Program-made: the position numbers and the translations under genes | Assembly: GCF_900114385.1 (NCBI RefSeq) | Contig: NZ_FOSW01000007.1 | Coordinates: 106,491 to 170,490, forward strand | From: Geodermatophilus ruber | GTDB taxonomy: Bacteria > Actinomycetota > Actinomycetes > Mycobacteriales > Geodermatophilaceae | Direction: 5' to 3' | Length of the DNA: 64,000 bases | Notes under the pieces: model-generated | What the model saw: only the letters and a program-made list of their open reading frames with translations | What the model was told of the DNA's origin: nothing | The model's database searches: none | Shown: positions 47,954 to 60,061 of the stretch, piece after piece | Layout: every line of letters starts with the position of its first letter | How positions within the stretch are numbered: position 1 is the stretch's first letter

Positions 47954-48772
47954 GTGCCGAGCAACAAGCAGCGGCGGCAGGCCGCCCAGCGTCGCCTGCA
48001 GCGCCAACTCGAGCGCCGTGCCGAGCTGGCCCGCAGACGCCGGCGCAACCTGCTGATCGGGGTCACCGCCGCCGCGGTGGTGCTCGTCATCGGCGCCGTC
48101 TGGCTGATCACCGGGGGCGGCGGCGACACCGACAACGCCGCCGCGGAGCCGACCACCGCCGCCCCCACCAGCCCCGCGGTCGTCGACGGCAGCGACGGCA
48201 CCTGCGACTGGACCCCGGCCGACACCGCGAGCAACCCCGCCCTGCGCGGTGACACCGGCACGCCGCCCACCGAGGTGAACCCGACCGGCACCACCCCGGC
48301 CACGATCACCACCAACCTCGGGACGATCGGGCTGACGCTGGACAACGCCAACGCCCCGTGCGGCGTGGCGAGCATGGTCCACCTGGCCCAGCAGGGCTAC
48401 TACGACGGGACGGTCTGCCACCGGGAGACCGACTCCGAGGGCCTGAAGGTCCTGCAGTGCGGCGACCCCAGCGGCACCGGCCGGGGCGGCCCCGCCTACC
48501 AGTTCCCCACCCAGGTCACCGGCGCGGAGACCTACCCCCGGGGCACGGTGGCGATGGCCAACAGCGGGCAGGGCTTCGACGGCAGCCAGTTCTTCCTGGT
48601 CTACGGCGACAGCCAGCTGCCCCCGAGCTACACCGTCCTGGGGACGATCGACGAGGCCGGGCTGGCGACCCTCGACACCATCGCCGCCAACGGCAACGAC
48701 GGCAGCAACGGCCCCGGGGACGGCGCGCCGACCCAGGAGGTCCGCATCGAGTCGCTGACGGTCGCCTCGTGA
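47954..48772 (+). CDS. Membrane-anchored cyclophilin-type peptidyl-prolyl isomerase
   Basis: A 272-aa protein. An Arg/Gln-rich N-terminus and one membrane helix (LLIGVTAAAVVLVIGAVWLI) are followed by a Thr/Ala/Pro linker and a cyclophilin domain outside the membrane. Catalytic Arg is in VCHRETDS, and GQGFDGSQFFLVYGDS is the substrate loop. Four Cys are conserved with the next gene's product and may form disulfides. GTG 47954 has AGGAG 8 nt upstream. Confidence 0.88.
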   Translation: MPSNKQRRQAAQRRLQRQLERRAELARRRRRNLLIGVTAAAVVLVIGAVWLITGGGGDTDNAAAEPTTAAPTSPAVVDGSDGTCDWTPADTASNPALRGDTGTPPTEVNPTGTTPATITTNLGTIGLTLDNANAPCGVASMVHLAQQGYYDGTVCHRETDSEGLKVLQCGDPSGTGRGGPAYQFPTQVTGAETYPRGTVAMANSGQGFDGSQFFLVYGDSQLPPSYTVLGTIDEAGLATLDTIAANGNDGSNGPGDGAPTQEVRIESLTVAS

Positions 48773-48845
48773 CCGAGCCCGCGAGGTCACCCATGGGCAC
48801 GGCGCGCCGCGTTGCGGGCTCGACGAGCGCCGGCGGGGAGCGCCC

Positions 48846-49565
48846 GTGACGCTGCGCCTGCGCGCAGGCGCCGGCCTGGCCGGTGCGCTGCTGCTCCTGT
48901 CCGCCTGCTCCGGTGAGGTGAGCGGGTCGGGCGCCCAGGCCCGCGCCGGGAGCGGCGGCGGCTCCGGGACGGCCGGTTCCGGCGAGACGGTGACCTGCGA
49001 GTGGTCGGCCGCCCCGTCACGCAACCCCTACCTCATCGAGGTGGACCAGCCGGCCGACGAGGTGCCCGCCGAGGGGACCGCGCAGCTGCGCATGTCGACC
49101 AACCTCGGTGAGCTGACGCTGACCCTGGACCGGGCGGCCACGCCCTGCACGGCGGCCAGCCTGGTGCACCTGGCCGAGGAGGGGTACTTCGACGACTCCC
49201 CGTGCCACCGGCAGACCGACAGCGCCTCGCTGCAGGTGCTGCAGTGCGGTGACCCGACGGGCACCGGCGCCGGCGGGCCGACCTACAACTCCCCCACCGA
49301 GGTGACCGGCGAGGAGACCTATCCCCGCGGCACCATCGCCATGGCCAACAGCGGGCAGGGCGTCGACGGCAGCCAGTTCTTCCTGGTGTGGGGCGACAGC
49401 CTGCTGCCGCCGGACTACACGGTGGTCGGCACCGTGGACGACGCCGGCCTGGCGGTGCTCGACGAGGTGGCGGCCAACGGCAACGACGGCTCGCTGGATC
49501 CCAGCCCGGGCGGCGGCGCCCCCACCGAGCCGGTGACCATCGAGTCGATGACGGTCGCGGAGTGA
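48846..49565 (+). CDS. Lipoprotein cyclophilin-type peptidyl-prolyl isomerase
   Basis: A 239-aa paralogue of the preceding gene. It has a signal peptide with lipobox LLLLSAC, then a Gly/Ser linker and a cyclophilin domain with PCHRQTDS and GQGVDGSQFFLVWGDS. The same four Cys positions as its neighbour are kept. GTG 48846 has GGGGAG upstream. Tandem duplication followed by a change from membrane helix to lipid anchor is the likely history. It overlaps the DUF3105 gene by 4 nt. Confidence 0.88.
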   Translation: MTLRLRAGAGLAGALLLLSACSGEVSGSGAQARAGSGGGSGTAGSGETVTCEWSAAPSRNPYLIEVDQPADEVPAEGTAQLRMSTNLGELTLTLDRAATPCTAASLVHLAEEGYFDDSPCHRQTDSASLQVLQCGDPTGTGAGGPTYNSPTEVTGEETYPRGTIAMANSGQGVDGSQFFLVWGDSLLPPDYTVVGTVDDAGLAVLDEVAANGNDGSLDPSPGGGAPTEPVTIESMTVAE

Positions 49566-50158
49566 CCCTCCGGGCGGGCCTCCGCCGTCCCGGCGTCGTG
49601 CTCGCGGCGGTCGCCACGGTGCTTGCCGTGGCCGCCGTCGCCGGCTGCACGGGCACGGTGACCGGGGACCCCGCCCCCGCCCCCGACGCGGTCACCCTCG
49701 AGAACACCCGCGTGGCCGACTACGCCCCCGGCCAGCCGCACGTGACCGGGGACGTCCCCTACGCCGAGCGCCCGCCCGTCGGCGGGCCGCACGACCCGGC
49801 CTGGGCCGACTGCACCGGCACCGTCTACGCCGCGCCGATCCGGCCGGAGAACGCCGTCCACTCCCTGGAGCACGGCGCCGTCTGGATCACCTACGACCCG
49901 CAGCTGGCCGACGCCGAGTCCGTCGCCGCGCTGGCCGCCGCGGTCGAGGGCGTGCCGGGCCTGATGCTCTCGCCGTACCCGGACCTCGGCGTGCCGGTGT
50001 CCCTGCAGGCGTGGAACCATGCGCTCCGCCTGGACGCGGCGGACGACCCGCGCCTGCGGCAGTTCGTCGAGCTGCTCACCGGTAACCCCGAGACGACGCC
50101 GGAACCCGGCGCCCCCTGCGAGAACGCCCGCTTCCTGAGCGAGACGCTCCCCGCCTAA
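49562..50158 (+). CDS. DUF3105 lipoprotein
   Basis: A 198-aa protein with a signal peptide and lipobox AVAGC, starting at GTG 49562 in a GTGA overlap with the cyclophilin stop. The DUF3105 pattern YAERPPVGGPHDPAW and AVHSLEHGAVWITYDP is clear, and two Cys (ADCTG, APCENA) may pair. Function is unknown; the operon suggests a role in envelope protein maturation. Confidence 0.85.
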   Translation: MTLRAGLRRPGVVLAAVATVLAVAAVAGCTGTVTGDPAPAPDAVTLENTRVADYAPGQPHVTGDVPYAERPPVGGPHDPAWADCTGTVYAAPIRPENAVHSLEHGAVWITYDPQLADAESVAALAAAVEGVPGLMLSPYPDLGVPVSLQAWNHALRLDAADDPRLRQFVELLTGNPETTPEPGAPCENARFLSETLPA

Positions 50159-50171
50159 GCCCCGCGCCCGG

Positions 50172-50191
50172 CCGCCTGAGGGTGCCGTTTC

Positions 50192-50199
<8 letters not shown>
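50172..50199. terminator. Bidirectional hairpin between DUF3105 gene and relA
   Basis: CCGCCTGAG (50172-50180), a 10-nt loop and CTCAGGCGG (50191-50199) form a perfect 9-bp stem that includes the relA stop codon. The genes converge here. No T-tract; the loop has GTTT. Confidence 0.55.
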
Positions 50200-52660
<2,461 letters not shown>

Positions 52661-52751
52661 GGCGACTCCTGCAGGCCTGAGGAGGAGGAACCCTCACCAT
52701 GGTAGTCGGCCCCTGGACGAGGACTGCCTGCTCGGGCAGGTCATCTCCCTC

Positions 52752-53360
52752 TCAGGTGGTCCACAGCGCGTGCACCGTGTGCGGGGCCAGCCGCTGGCGC
52801 CCGGCCAGTGCGGCGAGCTCGACCACCACGGAGACCGCCGCGACCACCCCGCCCAGCTGCTCGACCAGCGCGATGGCCGCGCCCAGCGTGCCGCCGGTGG
52901 CCAGGACGTCGTCGACGATCAACACCCGCTGCCCGGGGCGGATGGCATCGGTGTGCAGCTCGAGAGTGGCGGTCCCGTACTCGAGGGCGTAGTCGGCGGA
53001 GACGCGTTCCCGCGGCAGCTTGCCGGCCTTGCGGACGAGGACCACGCCCACACCCGCGTCCAGGGCCACGGCCGCCGCGAGCAGGAAGCCCCGGGCCTCC
53101 ACGCCGACCACCACATCGAAGCCCGGATCTCCCGGCGGGTGCGGCGCGGGCCCCGCCAGCGCGGCGGCCCGCGGGTCGGAGGCCCCCGGCGCGGCCAGGC
53201 CGTCGATCATCCGGCGGAACGCCCGCCCGTCGGCGAAGACCGGCGTGAGGTCACGGAAGACGACGCCCGGCTCCGGGTGGTCCGGGATGTCGACGGTGAG
53301 ACCGGCGATGAGCTCGTCCAGCGGCTCGTCCACGACCTCCTGGGCCGGCTCGACGTTCAC
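52752..53360 (-). CDS. apt: Adenine phosphoribosyltransferase
   Basis: A 202-aa salvage enzyme making AMP from adenine and PRPP. It shows DHPEPGVVFRDLTPVFAD, VVVGVEARGFLLAAAVAL and the PRPP loop VLIVDDVLATGGTLGAAIAL. About 15-20 extra residues (GASDPRAAALAGPAPHPPGD) are inserted after the first helices. GTG 53360 overlaps the secF stop as GTGA. Confidence 0.94.
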   Translation of the reverse strand: MNVEPAQEVVDEPLDELIAGLTVDIPDHPEPGVVFRDLTPVFADGRAFRRMIDGLAAPGASDPRAAALAGPAPHPPGDPGFDVVVGVEARGFLLAAAVALDAGVGVVLVRKAGKLPRERVSADYALEYGTATLELHTDAIRPGQRVLIVDDVLATGGTLGAAIALVEQLGGVVAAVSVVVELAALAGRQRLAPHTVHALWTT

Positions 53361-54733
53361 CGGCGCTTCTTCCCGCCGCCGGACCGGCCCGGGCGCTGCG
53401 GACGGGCGCCGGGCCGCGGGGCCGCCGTTCCACCCCGCGGCTCGGGCTGCACCGAGTCCGGCGATTCCACCACCATGTCGGCCTGCGCCGGACCGAGGTC
53501 CTCCTCGCGCTCGGCCAGGGCCACGCCGGCGGCGCGGGGTGCTGCGCCACGGGCGCGACGGGCGCTGGCCACCGGGCCGGCGTCCGGGCGGGCGCCGCCC
53601 TGGCGGGCCTGGGCGGCGCGCCGGGCCAGCACCCGCTTGCGCAGGGCCTGGACCTCGGGCTCGCGGGCCTTGAGGTCGGCGACGATCGGGGTGGCCAGGA
53701 AGATCGACGAGTACGTGCCCGCCGCCAGCCCGACGAACAGGACCAGCGCCAGATCCTTCAGCGTGCCCACGCCCAGCAGGCCGGCGCCGACGAACAGCAA
53801 CCCGGCGACCGGCAGCAGCGCGATCACCGAGGTGTTGATCGAGCGCATGAGGGTCTGGTTGACCGCCAGGTTCGCCGCCTCGCCCCAGGTCATCCGGGCG
53901 GTCTTCATGAGATCCCGGGTGTTCTCGTCGACCTTGTCGAAGACCACCACGGTGTCGTAGAGGGAGAACCCGAGGATGGTGAGGAACCCGATGATCGTCG
54001 ACGGGGTGACCTCGAAGCCGACCACGGCGTAGACGCCCGCGGTGAGGACGATGTCGTGCGCCAGCGCCGCTATCGCGCCGACCGCCATCTTCAGCTGGAA
54101 CCGCAGCGCCAGGAACGCCACCACGGCGACGAGGAACACCGCCAGCGCGATCAGCGCCTGCTGGGTGATGTCCCGGCCCCACTCGGGGCTCACCGCCTCG
54201 ACACTGACCTCGGACGGCTCGATGTCGGCGGCCTCGGCCACCGCCTGGATCACCTTGCGCTCGGCGTCGTTGCTGAGCGCGCCGGTCCGCAGCAGCACGG
54301 TGTTGCCGCCCACGATCTGCGCGCTGGCGACATCCGCACCCGCCTCCTCGGCGGCCTCGCGCACCTGGCTCAGCTCGGCCTGGGTGCCGGGCAGCCGGAA
54401 GCTGTTGCCGCCGGCGAAGTCGATGCCGAAGTTGAAGCCCCGGAAGACGATCGCGAGGATGCAGGCCAGCACCACGACCGCGGTGATCCGGTAGATCAGC
54501 CGGCTGCGGCCGACCACGTCCAGCCCGGCCTCGCCGTTGTAGAGCCGGTGCCCCAGCGACGCGCGCCGCTCGGGACGGCGCGCCGCGGTGCCCTCGCGGG
54601 GCAGCCCGGCGTCCTCGAGCGCGGTGTCCGCCGCGGTCCGGCCGGTGGGGGTGTGCTCCGCCGCCCGGCCGGGACGGGGCTCCACGGGCGGGTCGCCGTC
54701 GGTCCGGGTGGGCGGCTCGTCGCGGGGGGTCAT
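53357..54733 (-). CDS. secF: Protein-export membrane protein SecF
   Basis: A 458-aa six-helix RND-type subunit of SecDF, which uses proton motive force to aid protein export. The first helix is followed by FNFGIDFAGGNSF, and the membrane core has GFSLYDTVVVFDKVDENTRD and NQTLMRSINTSVIALLPV. Both ends carry long Arg/Pro/Ala-rich cytoplasmic tails. ATG 54733 overlaps the secD stop as ATGA. Confidence 0.95.
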   Translation of the reverse strand: MTPRDEPPTRTDGDPPVEPRPGRAAEHTPTGRTAADTALEDAGLPREGTAARRPERRASLGHRLYNGEAGLDVVGRSRLIYRITAVVVLACILAIVFRGFNFGIDFAGGNSFRLPGTQAELSQVREAAEEAGADVASAQIVGGNTVLLRTGALSNDAERKVIQAVAEAADIEPSEVSVEAVSPEWGRDITQQALIALAVFLVAVVAFLALRFQLKMAVGAIAALAHDIVLTAGVYAVVGFEVTPSTIIGFLTILGFSLYDTVVVFDKVDENTRDLMKTARMTWGEAANLAVNQTLMRSINTSVIALLPVAGLLFVGAGLLGVGTLKDLALVLFVGLAAGTYSSIFLATPIVADLKAREPEVQALRKRVLARRAAQARQGGARPDAGPVASARRARGAAPRAAGVALAEREEDLGPAQADMVVESPDSVQPEPRGGTAAPRPGARPQRPGRSGGGKKRR

Positions 54734-56331
54734 GACGTGCTCCTGTCCTGGGCACCGGCCCGGGAGGCGGTGCCCGCGGTGGCCAGCTGCTTCGACCCGG
54801 CCGGGGCGGGCCGGGCGGGACGGCGGGTGTGCTCGACCTGCCCGAGCCCGGAGAACCGGCTGCCGGCGAAGCCCTTGAACCGGGAGAGCACCGCCATGAG
54901 GGGATGGGTGAAGAGGAAGACCACGATCAGGTCCAGGACCGTGGACATGCCCAACGTGAACGCGAAGCCCTTCACGTCGCCGATGGCGAGCACGTACAGG
55001 ATCGCCGCAGCCAGGAAGCTGACCGCGTCCGCCGAGAGGATGGTGCGCCGGGCGCGCACCCAGGCGCGCGGCACCGCCGACCGCAGCGTGCGGCCCTCGC
55101 GGATCTCGTCCTTGAGCCGTTCGAAGTAGACGACGAAGGAGTCGGCGGTGATGCCGATGGACACGATGAACCCGGCGATGCCGGCCAGGCTCAGGGTGAA
55201 CCCGATCTGCCGGCCCAGCAGCACGAGGACGGCGTAGACGACCACCGCCGACAGGATCAGGCTGGCGAGCATCACCAGGCCCAGCAGCCGGTAGTAGATG
55301 AGCGCGTAGACGAAGACCAGCGCCACGCCGATGGCCCCCGCGATCAGCCCCGCCCGCAGCTGCTCGGCGCCCAGCTCGGTGGAGATCGACTGGGCGGTGG
55401 CCTGGGTGAACGTGAGCGGCAGGGCGCCGTAGCGCAACTGGTTGGCCAGCTCCTCGGCGCTGGTCTGGTCGAACTGCCCGGTGATCGTCGTGGGGTTGCT
55501 GGTGATCGCGCTCTGGATGGTCGGGGCGGAGATCACCCGGCCGTCGAGGGTGAACGCGACGTTCTTCCCCACGTTGGCCGCGGTGTAGTTGGCCCAGGTG
55601 GTGCGGCCGGTGTCGTTGAAGTCCAGGAGCACGACCCACTCGCCGGTGCCCTGCTGCGTGCCGGCCCTGGCGTCCTCGATCTCGGTGCCCTCGATGATCG
55701 TGGGGCCGAGCAGGTACTTGACCTCGCCGTTCTCGCTGCACGCGGCGACGTAGTCCTCGGAGCGGTCCACCGCGCCGAGCGGCTCGTCGGCGCAGGTGAG
55801 CGTCGCGTACTCGGCGGCCGCCTGCTCCTCGGTCACCGGAGGCGCGTCGGGGGCGGGCGCCGCGGGGGCGGACCCGTCGGTCGGGGTGGCCTCGCCCGAC
55901 GGCGAGGGCGTGTCGGTGGGCGGCGCGCCCTCGACCGCCCCGGCCGGCGGCGTGGCCGGCTCGGGGCCGGCCAGCACCGGCCGGAACCGCAGCTGGGCGG
56001 TCTGGCCGAGTTCGCGGGCCTGCTCCCCGTTGTCGCCCGGGACGGAGATGACGATGTTCGAGTCGCCCTCGGTGACCACCTCGGCCTCGGCGACACCGAG
56101 ACCGTTGACCCGCTGCTCGATGATCTGGCGGGCCAGGTCGAGATCCTCGGGATCGGGAGCCTTGCCGTTCGGCGTCTGGGCGGTCAGCGTGACCGTCGTG
56201 CCGCCGCGCAGGTCCAGCCCGAGCTGCGGCGTGCGGGTGTCGCCGGTGAGGAAGATCAGGGTGTAGAGCAGGGCGACGAGCAGGAAGAACGCGCCGATGT
56301 AGCGGCTCGCCGGGAGCTGACGCTGGGCCAC
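54730..56331 (-). CDS. secD: Protein translocase subunit SecD
   Basis: A 533-aa partner of SecF. The first helix is followed by LGLDLRGGTTVTL and a large extracytoplasmic P1 region; the membrane core has GIAGFIVSIGITADSFVVYF and ERLKDEIREGRTLRSAVPRA. P1 contains an insert of about 60 Pro/Ala/Thr residues after FRPVLAGPEP. GTG 56331 has GGAG upstream. It follows yajC with a 13-nt gap. Confidence 0.95.
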   Translation of the reverse strand: MAQRQLPASRYIGAFFLLVALLYTLIFLTGDTRTPQLGLDLRGGTTVTLTAQTPNGKAPDPEDLDLARQIIEQRVNGLGVAEAEVVTEGDSNIVISVPGDNGEQARELGQTAQLRFRPVLAGPEPATPPAGAVEGAPPTDTPSPSGEATPTDGSAPAAPAPDAPPVTEEQAAAEYATLTCADEPLGAVDRSEDYVAACSENGEVKYLLGPTIIEGTEIEDARAGTQQGTGEWVVLLDFNDTGRTTWANYTAANVGKNVAFTLDGRVISAPTIQSAITSNPTTITGQFDQTSAEELANQLRYGALPLTFTQATAQSISTELGAEQLRAGLIAGAIGVALVFVYALIYYRLLGLVMLASLILSAVVVYAVLVLLGRQIGFTLSLAGIAGFIVSIGITADSFVVYFERLKDEIREGRTLRSAVPRAWVRARRTILSADAVSFLAAAILYVLAIGDVKGFAFTLGMSTVLDLIVVFLFTHPLMAVLSRFKGFAGSRFSGLGQVEHTRRPARPAPAGSKQLATAGTASRAGAQDRSTS

Positions 56332-56344
56332 GGGAAGCTCCGGA

Positions 56345-56686
56345 TCAGCGCAGGGGGTCCGCGGGGCCGTCGTCGACGGACCCCGGCGTGTCGTCACGGG
56401 GCGCGGCGGGGCCGGGCTGGGCATCGGCCGGACGTCGCACCTCGAGGATCGCCTGCCGCGCGAACGTGGCCACGACGCCGGGGGCGATCTCCAGGTCCAC
56501 GGTGCCCTCACCGAGGCCCGCCACCGTGCCGTGCAGCCCGGAGGTGGTCATGACCGGGGTGCCCGGCGCCAGGGACTCCTGCATCGCCTGGGCCCGGGCC
56601 TGCATCTTCTTGCGCTGCCGGGCGGGCAGCACGATGAGGAGCACGAAGGCCAAGGCCAGGAGGACGAGCGGGAAGTACTGCTCCAC
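56345..56686 (-). CDS. yajC: Preprotein translocase subunit YajC
   Basis: A 113-aa small membrane protein of the SecDF-YajC complex. The N-terminal helix YFPLVLLALAFVLLIVLPA is followed by QRKKMQARAQAMQESL and GTPVMTTSGLHGTVAGLGEG, the YajC hallmark. GTG 56686. The 148-nt gap to ruvB may contain a promoter, but I could not pick one. Confidence 0.93.
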   Translation of the reverse strand: MEQYFPLVLLALAFVLLIVLPARQRKKMQARAQAMQESLAPGTPVMTTSGLHGTVAGLGEGTVDLEIAPGVVATFARQAILEVRRPADAQPGPAAPRDDTPGSVDDGPADPLR

Positions 56687-56834
56687 GACAGATGTGCCTC
56701 TCTACCGCGGCGCGTCGCGCGGTGGGTACGGCCCCGGACGGGACCGCTCGGGAACGTCGGTTGCGGCACGCCGACGACCGGCGCACGGGGCGCGGCCGGG
56801 GCTGAGCTCGGGTTGCGCGCCAGCGACGTGCAGT

Positions 56835-57962
56835 CTAGGCGTCGAACAGTGGCTCCGCTGATGTCCCCGGTACCTGCGGGACGGCTGTGACCGATCCGAG
56901 CGGGATCCCGCCGCGCGGGACCGGCTGCCCCAGGTGACGCCACGCCGCTTCGGTGGCCACCCGGCCCCGCGGGGTGCGGGCGAGCAGCCCGGCCCGCACG
57001 AGGAAGGGCTCGCAGACCTCCTCGACGGTGTGCGGCTCCTCCCCCACCGCCACGGCGAGGGTGGCCACCCCGACCGGACCACCGCCGAAGCGCATGACCA
57101 GGGCTTCCAGCACCGCGCGGTCGAGCCGGTCCAGCCCGAGGTGGTCGACGTCGTAGAGCGCCAGCGCCGCCTCGGCCACCTGCCGCGTGACCCGCCCGTC
57201 GGCCTTGACCTCCGCGTAGTCGCGCACCCGGCGCAGCAGCCGGTTGGCGATGCGCGGCGTCCCGCGCGAGCGGCCGGCGATCTCGGCCGAGCCGGCCTCG
57301 GTGAGCTCCACGCCCAGCAGCGCCGCGCTGCGGGCGAGCACCAGCTGCAACTCGGCGGGCTCGTAGAACTCCATCTGGCCCACGAACCCGAACCGGTCGC
57401 GCAGCGGGCCGGTGAGCAGCCCGGCCCGGGTGGTCGCCCCGACCAGCGTGAAGGGGTTGATCTCCAGCGGGATCGCCGTGGCCCCGGGCCCCTTGCCGAC
57501 GACGACGTCGACGCGGAAGTCCTCCATCGCCATGTACAGCAGTTCCTCGGCCGGCCGGGCGATCCGGTGGATCTCGTCGATGAACAGCACGTCACCGGGG
57601 CCGAGGTTGGACAGCATCGCGGCCAGGTCGCCGGACCGCTCGATCGCCGGGCCGCTGGTGATCTTCACCGCGGTCCCGAGCTCCGAGCCGATGATCAGGG
57701 CCAGGCTGGTCTTGCCCAGACCCGGCGGGCCGGACAACAGCACGTGGTCCGGCGGCCGCCCGCGGCGCTTGGCCCCCTCGAGCACGAGGTCCAGCTGGCG
57801 GGCCACCTTGGGCTGGCCGATGAAGTCGGCCAGGGAGTGCGGGCGCAGCGCCGACTCGACGACCCGCTCCTCGTCCCCGGCCTGCGCGGACACCGCGTCG
57901 AACGGCCCGGGGCCCACGGCGTCGGACTCGGCCAGCAGCGGCCGGTCGAACGGCGCGCTCAT
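56835..57962 (-). CDS. ruvB: Holliday junction branch-migration ATPase RuvB
   Basis: A 375-aa AAA+ motor. Walker [16 protein letters not shown], Walker [19 protein letters not shown], sensor [12 protein letters not shown] and the C-terminal winged helix ([17 protein letters not shown]) are present. ATG 57962 lies 28 nt from the ruvA stop, in the ruvCAB operon. Confidence 0.97.
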   Translation of the reverse strand: MSAPFDRPLLAESDAVGPGPFDAVSAQAGDEERVVESALRPHSLADFIGQPKVARQLDLVLEGAKRRGRPPDHVLLSGPPGLGKTSLALIIGSELGTAVKITSGPAIERSGDLAAMLSNLGPGDVLFIDEIHRIARPAEELLYMAMEDFRVDVVVGKGPGATAIPLEINPFTLVGATTRAGLLTGPLRDRFGFVGQMEFYEPAELQLVLARSAALLGVELTEAGSAEIAGRSRGTPRIANRLLRRVRDYAEVKADGRVTRQVAEAALALYDVDHLGLDRLDRAVLEALVMRFGGGPVGVATLAVAVGEEPHTVEEVCEPFLVRAGLLARTPRGRVATEAAWRHLGQPVPRGGIPLGSVTAVPQVPGTSAEPLFDA

Positions 57963-57990
57963 GCGCTCACCCCCTCACACCGACGGTCGC

Positions 57991-58632
57991 TCACGACCGC
58001 CCCAGCAGCTGCAGCGCCTGCCGCAGCAGAACCGCGACCTCGACGGCACCGCTCGCCGCCACCTGCTCGTCGGCGAGCGGCGCGAGCTGGACGACGGCGC
58101 CCTCGGCCTCCTTGCCCGACCAGCCGAGCCCGACCAGGGCGGAGGTCAGCTGGTCCCGCCACGGCGCGACGGGGGTGACCGGCCCCAGGCCCGCGGGGAT
58201 CGGCGCGCCGTCCAGCTGGGTGTCGGTCGTCGTCGTGCCCAGCCGGTCGCGCAGCTCCAGGATCAGCCGCTCCGCGCCCTTCTTGCCGATGCCGGGCACC
58301 TGCATGAGCGCCTTGACGTCGGCCGTCGACACCGCCCGCCGCACCTCGCGCGGTGGGTGGATGGCCAGCACCGCCTGGGCCAGCCGCGGGCCCACGCCGT
58401 TGGCGGTCTGCAGCAGCTCGAACAGCTGCCGCTCGTCGTCATCGGCGAAGCCGTAGAGGGTCAGCGAGTCCTCCCGGACCACCAGGCTGGTCGACAGCCG
58501 GGCGCTCTGCCCCACCTGCAGCCGCGCGATCGTGCCCGGTGTGCACTGCACGGCCAGCCCGACGCCCCCGACCTCCACCACGGCGCCGTCCGGCGAGACC
58601 GCGGCGACCCGGCCGCTCACGCTGGCGATCAT
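57991..58632 (-). CDS. ruvA: Holliday junction DNA helicase subunit RuvA
   Basis: A 213-aa junction-binding protein. The OB domain starts [20 protein letters not shown]; the helix-hairpin-helix region has [16 protein letters not shown] and [18 protein letters not shown], and a C-terminal domain contacts RuvB. ATG 58632 overlaps the ruvC stop as ATGA. Confidence 0.96.
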   Translation of the reverse strand: MIASVSGRVAAVSPDGAVVEVGGVGLAVQCTPGTIARLQVGQSARLSTSLVVREDSLTLYGFADDDERQLFELLQTANGVGPRLAQAVLAIHPPREVRRAVSTADVKALMQVPGIGKKGAERLILELRDRLGTTTTDTQLDGAPIPAGLGPVTPVAPWRDQLTSALVGLGWSGKEAEGAVVQLAPLADEQVAASGAVEVAVLLRQALQLLGRS

Positions 58633-59198
58633 CGGGCCGACACCCCCTGCCAGCGGGGCAGCGTGCGCTGCACGACGGGCGCCCCGAGCCCGCCGGCGAG
58701 CGCCGCGCTCCGCAGCCGCTGCTGTGCCGGGCCGCGCCAGGCGTGGCAGACCGCCAGCGCCAGGGCGTCGGCCGCGTCGGCGGGCTTCGGCGGGCTCGCC
58801 AGCCCGAGCACCCGGGTGACCATCAGGGTGACCTGCTCCTTGTCCGCACGGCCGCTGCCGGAGATCGCGGCCTTGACCTCGCTCGGGGTGTGCCAGGCAA
58901 CCGGCCGGTCGGCCTGGGCCGCGGCCAGCGCCGCGACCCCGGCCGCCTGGGCGGTTCCGGTGGCCGTGCTCTTGTTGTTCTGGGTGAACACCCGCTCGAT
59001 CGCCACGACGTCCGGCCGGTGCTCGCGCAGCAACGCGGTGACCGTGGTGTGCAGCTCGAGCAGCCGCAGCTCCAGGTCCAGCTCCGCGGCGGTGCGGATC
59101 ACGCCCACGCCGACCGCGGTGGGCCGGGCGCCGGGACGCCCGTCGACCACGCCCCACCCGCACCGGGTCAGGCCCGGGTCGATGCCGAGCACCCGCAT
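58629..59198 (-). CDS. ruvC: Crossover junction endodeoxyribonuclease RuvC
   Basis: A 189-aa Holliday-junction resolvase of RNase-H fold. The acidic active site is seen in [19 protein letters not shown], in AIERVF and in [19 protein letters not shown] 59198 lies just after a self-complementary GGAGGCGCCTCC that includes the ribosome-binding site. It is followed by ruvA and ruvB. Confidence 0.96.
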   Translation of the reverse strand: MRVLGIDPGLTRCGWGVVDGRPGARPTAVGVGVIRTAAELDLELRLLELHTTVTALLREHRPDVVAIERVFTQNNKSTATGTAQAAGVAALAAAQADRPVAWHTPSEVKAAISGSGRADKEQVTLMVTRVLGLASPPKPADAADALALAVCHAWRGPAQQRLRSAALAGGLGAPVVQRTLPRWQGVSAR

Positions 59199-59275
59199 GG
59201 AGGCGCCTCCCGCCGTCAGCCGAACTGGTGTTCGACCCACGCTAACCGCCGCGGCCGACGATCCGGCACCGCGAC

Positions 59276-59300
59276 GCGGACTTCCGCGCCGAAAGTCCGC
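59276..59300 (-). terminator. Terminator-like hairpin after yebC
   Basis: GCGGACTT (59276-59283) and AAGTCCGC (59293-59300) form a perfect 8-bp stem 8 nt downstream of the yebC stop. It would separate yebC from ruvC or attenuate read-through. Confidence 0.55.
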
Positions 59301-59308
59301 CGGTGGCG

Positions 59309-60061
59309 TCAGCCGACCTTCTCGAGCACCTCGTCCGAGACGTCGTAGTTCGCGTACACGTTCTGCACGTCGTCGCAGTCCTCGAGGGCGTCGATGAGCC
59401 GGAAGACCTTGCCCGCCGTCTCCTCGTCGAGCTCCACCGTGACGCTGGGCACGAACCCGGCCTCGGCCGAGTCGTAGTCGATCCCGGCGTCCTGCAGCGC
59501 CGCGCGGACGGCGACCAGGTCGGTGGGCTCGGAGATGACCTCGAAGGTGTCGCCCTGGTCGCGGACCTCCTCCGCGCCGGCCTCGAGCACCGCCAGCAGC
59601 ACGCTGTCCTCGTCCACGCCGTCGGCCTTCGGCACCACGACGACGCCCTTGCGGGAGAAGAGGTAGGCGACCGACCCGGGGTCGGCCATCGACCCGCCGT
59701 TGCGGGTCATGGCGGTGCGCACCTCCATGGCCGACCGGTTCTTGTTGTCGGTCAGGCACTCGACGAGGACGGCGACACCGCCGGCGGCGTAGCCCTCGTA
59801 CGTGATGCCCTGGTAGTCGACCCCGCCGGCCTCGAGACCGGCACCGCGCTTGACCGCCCGGTCGATGTTGTCGTTGGGCACCGAGCTCTTCTTCGCCTTC
59901 TGGATGGCGTCGAACAGCGTCGGGTTGCCGGCGGGGTCACCGCCGCCGGTGCGCGCCGCGACCTCGATGTTCTTGATCAGCTTGGCGAAGAGCTTGCCGC
60001 GCTTGGCGTCGATCCCGGCCTTCTTGTGCTTGGTGGTCGCCCACTTGGAATGGCCGCTCAC
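59309..60061 (-). CDS. YebC/PmpR family DNA-binding regulator / translation factor
   Basis: A 250-aa protein starting with the family signature [20 protein letters not shown] and containing [20 protein letters not shown] and [19 protein letters not shown]. Members are described as transcription regulators, and some as easing translation of proline-rich stretches. GTG 60061 overlaps the pdxT stop as GTGA. The linkage with ruvC is conserved across bacteria. Confidence 0.94.
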   Translation of the reverse strand: MSGHSKWATTKHKKAGIDAKRGKLFAKLIKNIEVAARTGGGDPAGNPTLFDAIQKAKKSSVPNDNIDRAVKRGAGLEAGGVDYQGITYEGYAAGGVAVLVECLTDNKNRSAMEVRTAMTRNGGSMADPGSVAYLFSRKGVVVVPKADGVDEDSVLLAVLEAGAEEVRDQGDTFEVISEPTDLVAVRAALQDAGIDYDSAEAGFVPSVTVELDEETAGKVFRLIDALEDCDDVQNVYANYDVSDEVLEKVG

